Below are positions 1 to 9,280 of a stretch of 15,319 bases of DNA, in pieces. The notes under the pieces were generated by a model, which saw nothing but the letters and a program-made list of their open reading frames with translations, did not search any database and had not been told where the DNA came from. The translations under genes and the position numbers were made by a program. The stretch covers positions 1 to 15,319 of the forward strand of contig JBHHZM010000071.1 of assembly GCA_046758065.1 (NCBI GenBank), read 5' to 3'. Source of the DNA: JBHHZM01 sp046758065 (GTDB lineage: Bacteria > Pseudomonadota > Alphaproteobacteria > JAAXGF01). The stretch's first letter is position 1. Every line of letters starts with the position of its first letter.

Positions 1-2
1 GG

Positions 3-1262
<1,260 letters not shown>

Positions 1263-1298
1263 AACGCGGTCGGAATTTGGAAGCAGGAACGCAAGAGT

Positions 1299-2056
<758 letters not shown>

Positions 2057-2060
<4 letters not shown>

Positions 2061-3364
2061 GCGCGGTCGAGACCTACGTCGAACAGTACGCCGCGGCCCG
2101 GGCGTCGCTGCCCGGCGTCGATCTGCCGTGGCTCGCCCGGCTGCGCGAAGCGGCGATCGCGCGTTTCGCCGACGCGGGACTGCCGACCCGCAGGCTCGAG
2201 GCCTGGAAGTTCACCGACCTGCGGTCGCTCGAACGCACCGCCTACGTCCCCGCGCCCCCGCGCGAGAACGGCGTCGGGCACGACGCCATCGCCGAGCTGT
2301 TGCCCGCCGGGCTTGCCTGCCATCTGCTCGTCTTCGTCGACGGCCGCCTCCGCGCCGGGCTCTCGGACATCGGCGCCCTGCCCGCCGGCGCGCGCCTGCT
2401 CGGCCTCGCCGAAGCGCTGGCGAGCGATCCCGAAACGGTCGAGGCGGCGCTAGGCGCCGAAGAACAAGGCGAAGGCGACGCCCCGGCGGCGCTCAACACC
2501 GCGCTGATGCGCGACGGCGCGGTGCTGGTCCTCGATCCCGGGGTCGCGCTCGAACGGCCCGTGCACATCGTCCATCTCGGCACGTCGGAGACGGCGCCGG
2601 CCGCGAACCACCTGCGCAACCTCGTCGTCGCCGGCGCCGGATCGAGCGTCACCCTGATCGAGACCTATGCGGCGACCAACGGCGCCGCCTACTGGACCAA
2701 CGCGGTTGCCGACCTGCGCGTCGGCAGGGACGCGACGGTTCGCCATCTCAAGCTGCAGAAGGAAAGCGCCGAGGCTGTCCACGTCGCGGCGACGCGGGTG
2801 CGGCTCGAACCCGGCAGCGCCTACGACGGCTTCGCCCTGACGCGCGGCGCGCGACTGTCGCGCAACGGGATCTTCGCCCGCCTCGACGGCGGCGGGATCG
2901 ACTGCCGGCTCGGCGGCGTCTTCGTCGCGCGCGGGCGCCAGCACGCCGACACCACGACGGTGATCGACCATCTGAAACCCGGCAGCCACAGCCGCGAGCA
3001 CTACCGCGGCGTGCTCGACGACGCGGCCCACGGCGTCTTTCAGGGCCGCATCGTCGTCCACCCGGGCGCCCAGCAGACCGACGCGCACCAGCTCAACAAG
3101 AACCTGCTGCTGTCGGAGGCGGCACAGATCGACACCAAGCCCGAGCTCGAAATCCACGCCGACGACGTGAAATGCAGCCACGGGGCGACGGTGGGCGAGC
3201 TCGACGCCGAGGCGCTGTTCTACCTGCGCTCGCGCGGCCTCGACGCCGAGCGCGCCCGGCATCTGCTGATCGAGGCCTTTCTCGGCGAAGCGGTGGCGGC
3301 GGTCGAACAGACGGCGCTGCGCGCGCATCTCTGGCGCGACCTCGCCAACTGGCTGCCGCAATGA
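2057..3364 (+). CDS. sufD: SufD, Fe-S assembly scaffold partner of SufB
   Basis: SufD is the SufB paralogue that completes the SufBC2D scaffold and is linked to iron acquisition and cluster formation. The 435-aa product has an α-helical N-terminal part containing the conserved RRLEAWKFTDLR motif (45-56). A right-handed β-helix follows, and then the SufB/D C-terminal signature: HSREHYRG (311-318), NKNLLLSEAAQIDTKPELEI (347-366), DDVKCSHGATVGELDAEALFYLRSRG (369-394). The C373/H375 pair sits where E. coli SufD has its functional histidine (inference from remembered alignments). The ATG overlaps the sufC stop as ATGA, typical of a coupled pair needing 1:1 stoichiometry. The N-terminal half is variable and Ala/Arg-rich, as usual in alphaproteobacterial SufD. 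Nothing appears truncated. Confidence 0.96.
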
Positions 3365-3384
3365 CTGAAGGGCGGACAGGGAAG

Positions 3385-4650
3385 ATGACGCTGAACGTCG
3401 TCGAGGACATGCCCGAGGCGGACAGGCCGCCGCCGTTCGATCCGTATCGGGCGCGGGCGGACTTTCCGATCTTCGGGCAGGAGATCTACGGCAACCGGCT
3501 GGTGTTCCTCGACAGCGCGGCGAGCGCCCAGAAACCGCGCGCGGTGATCGACGCCGTCAGACACTGCTACGAGGCCGAATACGCCAACATCCACCGCGGC
3601 GTTTATTTCCTCAGCCAGCGCGCGACCGAGGGTTTCGAGGCGGCGCGCAAGAAGGTCCAGCGCTTCCTCGGCGCTTCCGACTCCCACGAGATCGTCTTCG
3701 TGCGCGGCGCCACCGAGGGCATCAACCTGGTGGCCCAGACCTGGGGCCGGGCGAATTTGCGGGAAGGCGACGAAATCGTGCTTTCGCAGATGGAGCATCA
3801 TTCGAACATCGTGCCGTGGCAGATGCTGCGCGAGGAAAAGGGCGTCGTGCTGCGGGTCGCGCCGATCGCCGACGACGGCAGCTTCCTGCTCGACGAATTC
3901 GAGAAGATGCTCAACCCGCGCACTAGGCTGATCGCCGTCACCCACACCTCGAACGCCATCGGCACGGTCGTGCCGATCGAGGAAATCGTGCTGATGGCGC
4001 GGCTTCACGGCGCCCACGTGCTGGTCGACGGCGCCCAGGCGGTGCCGCACATGCCGGTCGACGTCGCAGCGCTCGACTGCGATTTCTACGTCTTCTCGGG
4101 CCACAAGCTCTACGGCCCCTCGGGCGTCGGCGCGCTTTACGGCAAGGCCGAGCTGCTCGACGCCATGCCGCCCTACCAGGGCGGCGGCGAAATGATCCGC
4201 TCGGTGACGTTCGAGAAGACCGAATACAACGTCGCCCCCCACAAGTTCGAGGCCGGAACGCCGAACATCGCCGGCGCCATCGGGCTCGGCGCGGCGATCG
4301 ACTATCTCGACCGCCTCGGACTCGACCGCATCGCGGCGCACGAGCACGAAATTCTCGAGTACGCCACCCGGCGGGTTCAGGAGTTCAACAGCGTGCGGCT
4401 GGTCGGCACCGCGCCCGACAAGGCGAGCATCCTGTCGTTCACCATCGACGACATCCACCCGCACGACATCGGCACCATTCTCGACCGTCGCGGCATCGCG
4501 GTGCGCGCCGGCCATCACTGCGCCCAGCCGGTGATGCAGCGCTTCGGTCTGCCGGCGACCGCGCGCGCCTCGTTCGGGCTCTACAACAGCCGCGAGGACG
4601 TCGACGCGCTGTGCGACGGCATCAGGGAAGTCCTGGAGTTTTTCGGCTGA
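3385..4650 (+). CDS. sufS: SufS, group II cysteine desulfurase
   Basis: SufS is a PLP-dependent enzyme that removes sulfur from L-cysteine as a protein-bound persulfide and releases alanine. It supplies the SufBC2D scaffold, here presumably through the SufU-like protein encoded next. From the 3385 start the product is 421 aa. Visible motifs are the N-terminal FLDSAASAQKP (41-51), the cofactor region HTSNAIGT (187-194) and DGAQAVPH (215-222), the PLP lysine in SGHKLYGP (K241), GGGEMI (266-271), and the active-site cysteine in RAGHHCAQP (C379). The short CAQP loop is the group II (SufS/CsdB) pattern rather than NifS/IscS. The start is uncertain. ATG 3385 has a purine-rich GAAGGGCGG (3367-3375) at good spacing. 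ATG 3361 overlaps the sufD stop as ATGA but lacks a clear Shine-Dalgarno; it would add eight residues. The C-terminus overlaps the next gene by one base. Confidence 0.96.
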   Translation: MTLNVVEDMPEADRPPPFDPYRARADFPIFGQEIYGNRLVFLDSAASAQKPRAVIDAVRHCYEAEYANIHRGVYFLSQRATEGFEAARKKVQRFLGASDSHEIVFVRGATEGINLVAQTWGRANLREGDEIVLSQMEHHSNIVPWQMLREEKGVVLRVAPIADDGSFLLDEFEKMLNPRTRLIAVTHTSNAIGTVVPIEEIVLMARLHGAHVLVDGAQAVPHMPVDVAALDCDFYVFSGHKLYGPSGVGALYGKAELLDAMPPYQGGGEMIRSVTFEKTEYNVAPHKFEAGTPNIAGAIGLGAAIDYLDRLGLDRIAAHEHEILEYATRRVQEFNSVRLVGTAPDKASILSFTIDDIHPHDIGTILDRRGIAVRAGHHCAQPVMQRFGLPATARASFGLYNSREDVDALCDGIREVLEFFG

Positions 4651-5099
4651 TGGACGACGAACTGCGCGAGCTTTACCAGGAGGTCATCCTCGACCACAGC
4701 CGCCACCCGCGGAACTTCGGGCATCCGCCCGAGGCGACCTGCGAGGCGCGGGGCCACAACCCGCTGTGCGGCGACCGCATGACGCTGTACCTCACGGTCG
4801 AGGACGCCGTGGTCAGGGACGCCCGCTTCGAAGGCAACGGCTGCGCCATCTCGATGGCCTCGGCTTCGCTGATGACCGAGGCGATCAAGGGCATGCCGGT
4901 GGACGAGGCGCGTGCGCTGTTCGCGCGCTTCCACGACCTCGTCACCAGCGACGGCGACGCGGACGAGGCGCTCGACAAGCTCACCGTGTTCGCCGGCGTG
5001 CGCGAGTTCCCGGTGCGGGTAAAATGCGCGACCCTCGCCTGGCACACGCTTTCGGCGGCGCTCGACGGCAAGAGCGGGGAAATCTCGACCGAGGACTGA
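4650..5099 (+). CDS. sufU: SufU-type zinc-dependent sulfurtransferase (IscU/NifU-like fold)
   Basis: This 149-aa protein has the IscU/NifU N-terminal fold and most resembles SufU. SufU accepts the persulfide sulfur from SufS through a zinc-bound cysteine and passes it to SufBCD, rather than serving as a classical scaffold. The N-terminus carries the family opening ELYQEVILDHSRHPRN (7-22). The metal ligands are C40 and D42 in NPLCGDR, C65 in NGCAIS, and C126 in VKCATLAWHTL. The C65-C126 spacing of 61 residues reflects the extra loop typical of SufU and is longer than in IscU. The LPPVK motif that HscA recognises in IscU is absent; FPVRVKC (120-126) occupies the region. The ATG overlaps the sufS stop (TGATG), with GGAG at 4635-4638 as a likely ribosome site. 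A true IscU role is less likely because no hscA, hscB or fdx gene is nearby. Confidence 0.9.
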   Translation: MDDELRELYQEVILDHSRHPRNFGHPPEATCEARGHNPLCGDRMTLYLTVEDAVVRDARFEGNGCAISMASASLMTEAIKGMPVDEARALFARFHDLVTSDGDADEALDKLTVFAGVREFPVRVKCATLAWHTLSAALDGKSGEISTED

Positions 5100-5110
5100 G
5101 GGACGGGATC

Positions 5111-5476
5111 ATGACCCAAGACGGAAACCCCGCCCCCGGCAACGATGGAGCCGAAGGCCGCTCCCCCGCCGGAAGGGTGAGCCGGGACGCCGTCATCGCC
5201 GCGATCTCGACGGTCTACGACCCAGAGATTCCGGTCAACATTTACGAACTCGGCCTGATCTACCGCATCGACATCGACGACGCCGGCCGGGTCGCGATCG
5301 AGATGACCGTGACGGCGCCGGCCTGCCCGGTCGCCGACATCCTGCCCACCCAGGTCGCCGACGCGGTGCGCACCGTCGCCGGGGTCGCGGACGTCGCCGT
5401 CGATCTGGTCTGGGACCCGCCCTGGCGCCCCGACATGATGTCCGAAGCCGCCCGGCTCGAACTCGGCATGTTCTGA
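5111..5476 (+). CDS. sufT: SUF-associated DUF59/MIP18-family protein (SufT-like)
   Basis: This is a small (121 aa) cytoplasmic protein of the MIP18/DUF59 family, the class found at the end of many SUF operons and linked to Fe-S protein maturation or cluster transfer. After a Gly/Pro-rich, variable N-terminus (1-22) come the family hallmarks: YDPEIPVNIYELGLIY (36-51), TVTAPACPVAD (66-76) with the single conserved cysteine C72, and DLVWDPPWRPDMMS (98-111). The wording matches the short 'SUF system Fe-S assembly protein' subtype rather than the long SufT form or the PaaD phenylacetate proteins, which share the fold. The gap after sufU is 11 bp, with a GAGGGA Shine-Dalgarno overlapping the previous stop. 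It is the last SUF gene here. The sufA/HesB-type gene that often follows in related operons is absent. The gene symbol is by family and context only. Confidence 0.9.
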   Translation: MTQDGNPAPGNDGAEGRSPAGRVSRDAVIAAISTVYDPEIPVNIYELGLIYRIDIDDAGRVAIEMTVTAPACPVADILPTQVADAVRTVAGVADVAVDLVWDPPWRPDMMSEAARLELGMF

Positions 5477-5625
5477 CGCGGCCCGCCTCTTGACCTTCTC
5501 CCCGGATCGGGACCGTTTACGGTGTTTCGTTCCGGTCTCTTGCCCGACCAGCGGAGCCGATCTGTAGCTTAAATTACCCTCGAACCTGTCCAACGAATGG
5601 GGAGTGGCTCACTCGACGGTGCGAA
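5477..5625. other. Convergent intergenic region; weak terminator-like stem
   Basis: This 149-bp stretch lies between the convergent sufT-like and binding-protein genes. An imperfect stem can be drawn between 5509-5515 (GGGACCG) and 5533-5539 (CGGTCTC; one G-U pair) with a 17-nt loop, but no T-run follows, so it is at best a weak terminator. No tRNA, small RNA or credible ORF was recognised. Base composition falls here from the very GC-rich SUF genes to the milder genes on the right. Confidence 0.3.
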
Positions 5626-6819
5626 TCAGTTCGCGACGGCGACGGAAGAGCCGTTGTTGCGAACCATGCGACCTTCGTAGTCGTATACGTAGCTCGCACT
5701 TTCGAAGAAGCTGAAGGGTATCTTCAGACCGATCTCGCGCGCCTTGCGGAAGTTTATCGCGATGTCCGGCGGCGATACGACGCCGACCTTCATCTCGCTT
5801 GCCCGGGTGCGCCCTGACAACACGTCAGCGGCGTAGATCGCCGCGAGATGGGCGTTGCTTTGGAAGCTGATCCCTACCGAAAGCACGGCGCTGTCGTTGC
5901 CCGCCTTGACCACGTCGGGCACCACGCTCAGCACTGGAACCCGGTCGGAGTTCGCGTTGATGGTCGCGATCTCGTTGAACACCGACGTGCTGCCCGTAAT
6001 CCAGAACACGCTGTTGTCGAGGCCGGGGTCGTTCTTCCTCATAGCCGAGACCGCGGCCGGCACCTTCTTAGCGAGCTCGCCCTGTGCATTCTTAGCGTTC
6101 TCGACCACGATCATGATGACGCGGATTCCCCGCTGGCGGGCGAACTCGGCCATTGGCCCGGCCTGGGTCTGGACCGCACTTACGTTTTTCTTGGCGACAA
6201 GAATGCCGATGTTCTTGAGGTTGGGCTTGAGCTCAAGCACGTAAGCCATCTGGGCTTCGATCGGCATGTTGAGCGAGGTGAACGCGAAGTTCGTGCCGCT
6301 GCCGCTTTCGTAGTCGCGGGCTTGCCCGAGCCGCACCGGGTCTTTCGAGCAAACCGAGACGACGGGAATCGCGCCGTCACGATAGTTCTCGTAGAGCCAA
6401 GCGGTCGACTGCGAGCCCATCGACAGGATCAGGCTGTACTCACCGGCGGAGGCGAGCCTGAGCGCCCGGTTGCCGAGTGCATCGGTGCGATCGAAGTTGA
6501 CTACCGTGAACCGGGCGTTGATGTTCTTTTCTGCGAACACCTCGAGAATCCTGGTGATGGCCGTGTCATAGGCGGAAGAAGGCCGCGGGTACAACACAAG
6601 GACCCGCCGCATCAGCCTGTCGGCGACGGCGTTCTTGGGGCGGATCGAAACCTGGAGATCATCTCCCTCGATCTCGGAGAATTCCCAGTTTGCGAGCACC
6701 TTGTCGTCATACTTGAACCACTTCCAATACGTAGGTTCCGCCGCCGCCGTTGTGGCAACAAGGGCGACGATGCAAAACGCGGCTGCGAATCCGCGTGCGA
6801 TACTATGGAGTTGTTGCAT
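5626..6819 (-). CDS. Secreted ABC_sub_bind-family (TrpX-like) periplasmic binding protein, orphan
   Basis: This 397-aa exported protein belongs to the ABC-type substrate-binding family ABC_sub_bind (COG2984-like, which includes the tryptophan/tyrosine binders TrpX/TrpY). Residues 1-27 form a Sec signal peptide: a short N-region, a hydrophobic core FAAAFCIVALVA, and an AAA-E cleavage site. The mature part is a two-lobed fold with RRVLVLYPRPSSAYD (71-85), ILSMGSQSTAWLYENY (131-146), IPVVSVCSKDPV (151-162), LKNIGILVAKKN (201-212) and the family's C-terminal signature SPPDIAINFRKAREIGLKIP (349-368). No lipobox is visible, so it is probably free in the periplasm. No permease or ATPase gene adjoins it. 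Instead its start overlaps the 3' end of the sensor-MFS gene by 17 bp, indicating co-translation. It may present a ligand to that protein's periplasmic domains (inference). The ligand is unknown. Confidence 0.85.
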   Translation of the reverse strand: MQQLHSIARGFAAAFCIVALVATTAAAEPTYWKWFKYDDKVLANWEFSEIEGDDLQVSIRPKNAVADRLMRRVLVLYPRPSSAYDTAITRILEVFAEKNINARFTVVNFDRTDALGNRALRLASAGEYSLILSMGSQSTAWLYENYRDGAIPVVSVCSKDPVRLGQARDYESGSGTNFAFTSLNMPIEAQMAYVLELKPNLKNIGILVAKKNVSAVQTQAGPMAEFARQRGIRVIMIVVENAKNAQGELAKKVPAAVSAMRKNDPGLDNSVFWITGSTSVFNEIATINANSDRVPVLSVVPDVVKAGNDSAVLSVGISFQSNAHLAAIYAADVLSGRTRASEMKVGVVSPPDIAINFRKAREIGLKIPFSFFESASYVYDYEGRMVRNNGSSVAVAN

Positions 6820-9244
6820 CGAGCTCCCTCTCCTGAATCGTCTTGTGCTCTTTCGATTCCGATGGGGTTGATGTGCAGCTGAGGATAAAGATCAGTCCGA
6901 AAAGAAGGATCGCGCCGCCGAGCCAGCCGCCGACGACCACATTCTGCCCAACGAAGACGAACAGCTGGGCGACCAGGATCGGCCCGGCGATGTGGCCCAC
7001 GCGCTCAAGGAAACGGTAGGTGGCGGTCGCCGTGTTGGCGCCGATACGGGCCGCGAGCGCTGATTCAGCGACGCGGGTGACGACGGGTGCATTGACGAAT
7101 CCATGTGCGATGCCGACAGTGAGCACGCCCGCGATCATCACAAGGTTGGACAGGGTCTCGCCGTTCGGAATTTCGGCGAATCGTTGCCAACCGCTCGTGC
7201 CGATCAGCAGCAGGCCAATCCCACTGATGGCCGCACCCCAGAATAGGATGCCGTCGGTCTTTCCGATGCGATCGACAACGCGTGAAACGTAGGTGCTCGC
7301 TACCAGTACACCGATGGCGTAAAGCATGATGATCTGGCCAATGTCCTCCTGCGCGAACTGCTTACCTGCGAGCAGGAGCGGCAGGGCGAAGATGATGACG
7401 CCGGTCATCACCGCCTTGGCTGGAATGCCGATCAGGAACATCGTCCTCAGGAACTCGGGATTCCGCAGAACGTGCCCCATGTCGATGCGTAAGCGTCTGA
7501 ACGTGGCCCCGATTCCATTGTCGCTGAGTGTCTGATAGGCGGTGTGCGGAACGAACATCATCGTGTATAGGGTGGCCGCAGATGCGATGATGCCGGAAAG
7601 CGTGAAGACGGCGTGGGCGCCCATGTAGGTCACCAGCAGTGAGCCGATCGCCATGCCCGAGATCATGCCACCCTGGAACCCGTACACGATGATCGCCGCG
7701 CCTTGGGTTTTTTTGCCCGGGGACGCCTTCGCGAGGATGTAGCACTGGATGCCGATGAACAGCATGCCCTGACCGACGCCCGCGGCCGCCCGCGCCAGCA
7801 CGACAAGAAAGAAATCGTCTAGTACTGCGAGCGACAACAGGCTGATGGCAGCGATGATGAGACCGAGGTACGTCAGCCGGCGCGCGCCGACGTGCCGCGC
7901 GTAGTGGCCCGCCGGAATCAGCGTCAGCGCGAAACACAGGTAGAACACCATAAACGGCGCCGAAACATAGCCGGCGGATAGACCTGCGTCGGTGACGAGT
8001 TGCTGCATGAATTGGGGCAGGAACGAGTACGTCAGATTCTCCGCGAAGACGGCGATGAAGAACACCGGCTTGACGAGGCTCAGCTGGGAGTCTGTGTACT
8101 CGGGGCAGTCCGGATCATCCCCGCACGTTCCGGTTGACGTCTGCAACTGCTGCACCGAGCGCCCGACCTGGAGGAACAGACCGGCCAGGAAGGCGGTCGC
8201 CACGAACAGAGCGGCGAAATTCTTAACACTCCGTGCCACCTGACGGTAGACCGTGACGGTGGGCATCACCACCGCGATTTTCACTTCGTTGGCGTTCTTC
8301 TCGGGCCGCGTGAGGTCGATGATGTACTCGTATGTCCGAGGGTCCATATCCCACGCCGCGCCCACGGCCAGCGGGTCGGTGTGGATCACGACCTTGCCGT
8401 TGACCGTCAGACCGGCGGCGCTGATATCCGAGTTGAGGCGTCGGTAATCGCGGAATACTTGGTCGAGACCTTCGAACCCGTCAATGTTGAGGTTGAAGTC
8501 GACGATATCGCGCACTCTCTGGCCCAGAGAGTCGGTGAGCGCTTTGGTCTTTGCCTGTGCACCCTCCGTATAGATCGAGATGAGCGTGCCAACGACCACG
8601 CCCGACATGGCGAGGAAGGTCAGCGCGTAGACGATTTGCAACCACGGTGTGCGTTGTCTGGCGAGCCGTGGTCCTACCGAAGCGGTAAACAACGCGAAAC
8701 CCAGGGCTAGACAGCCGGCGACGATGAGGATCGCGGAAAAGCTCTTGTCCAAGCGCCCGCGTACCGTCGCGCGCGGCATGGTCACCGCAAGACTGCCCAC
8801 GGTCTCAAACTTGTTGCGCAAGGGGAAAACGACCTGAAGGAATTCGTCGTTCTGGCGCAGATCCAGTGTGCCGTCGTCGCTCTCCGAGTCCCCGGGCTCC
8901 GGCACGAGGAGCGGGATTTCGTTGTCACCGGCGGCGAAGATGATGCGCCCGTTGGGGTCGAAGACATGGAGTGCGGAGATGGTGGAATCCGAAGCAAGAA
9001 TCGCCTCGGCACGGGTCTTGAAACCGACGTATTGCTTCAGCGGCAGCCCGGTGCTCAGGTACGTGCCCATGGCGATATGAAGAATCTTGCCTTGCGCCTC
9101 GAGCTTCTCAACCTGGAACTGGTTGTAGGTTCGCTGCGCCTCTCCGTAACCGACATAAACAACGAGAAGCATCGAGAGTCCGGAAACGATGAACATCGTC
9201 AACGCATCGATCAATCGCCGCTTGAATATCGAGTCAGCTTTCAT
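6803..9244 (-). CDS. MFS transporter fused to an N-terminal membrane sensor module with two periplasmic domains
   Basis: This 813-aa membrane protein has a two-part architecture. The N-terminal part contains TM1 (about 14-33), a periplasmic domain (34-168), TM2 (170-192), an Arg-rich cytosolic loop (GPRLARQR), TM3 (203-225), a second periplasmic domain (226-338) with a Cache-like stretch GKVVIHTDPLAVGAAWD (283-299), and TM4 (341-360). A short cytosolic linker with the Cys pair CGDDPDC (374-380) follows. The C-terminal part (393-790) is a 12-helix major facilitator transporter with a motif-A variant GHYARHVGARR (446-456) and its second-half counterpart DRIG (658-661). Topology is consistent with the positive-inside rule. 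ATG 9244 is chosen. An in-frame TTG at 9265 sits after GAAGGGG and would add seven residues. It lies between the ATP-grasp gene and the binding-protein gene. Efflux of the ligase product, gated by a periplasmic signal, is an inference; domain family names need profile confirmation. Confidence 0.85.
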   Translation of the reverse strand: MKADSIFKRRLIDALTMFIVSGLSMLLVVYVGYGEAQRTYNQFQVEKLEAQGKILHIAMGTYLSTGLPLKQYVGFKTRAEAILASDSTISALHVFDPNGRIIFAAGDNEIPLLVPEPGDSESDDGTLDLRQNDEFLQVVFPLRNKFETVGSLAVTMPRATVRGRLDKSFSAILIVAGCLALGFALFTASVGPRLARQRTPWLQIVYALTFLAMSGVVVGTLISIYTEGAQAKTKALTDSLGQRVRDIVDFNLNIDGFEGLDQVFRDYRRLNSDISAAGLTVNGKVVIHTDPLAVGAAWDMDPRTYEYIIDLTRPEKNANEVKIAVVMPTVTVYRQVARSVKNFAALFVATAFLAGLFLQVGRSVQQLQTSTGTCGDDPDCPEYTDSQLSLVKPVFFIAVFAENLTYSFLPQFMQQLVTDAGLSAGYVSAPFMVFYLCFALTLIPAGHYARHVGARRLTYLGLIIAAISLLSLAVLDDFFLVVLARAAAGVGQGMLFIGIQCYILAKASPGKKTQGAAIIVYGFQGGMISGMAIGSLLVTYMGAHAVFTLSGIIASAATLYTMMFVPHTAYQTLSDNGIGATFRRLRIDMGHVLRNPEFLRTMFLIGIPAKAVMTGVIIFALPLLLAGKQFAQEDIGQIIMLYAIGVLVASTYVSRVVDRIGKTDGILFWGAAISGIGLLLIGTSGWQRFAEIPNGETLSNLVMIAGVLTVGIAHGFVNAPVVTRVAESALAARIGANTATATYRFLERVGHIAGPILVAQLFVFVGQNVVVGGWLGGAILLFGLIFILSCTSTPSESKEHKTIQERELDATTP

Positions 9245-9280
9245 GGCATGTCCGTTGTCCTGCAACGCCCCTTCGGATGA

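Noticed and set aside
5509..5539. Rho-independent terminator after the SUF operon
   Set aside because: The stem has a G-U pair, a long loop and no following T-run, so it was kept only as a weak note in the intergenic entry.
5848..6882. 344-aa + strand ORF across the binding-protein gene
   Set aside because: The minus strand has a signal peptide and full ABC_sub_bind signature; the + frame has no family motif and is a shadow.
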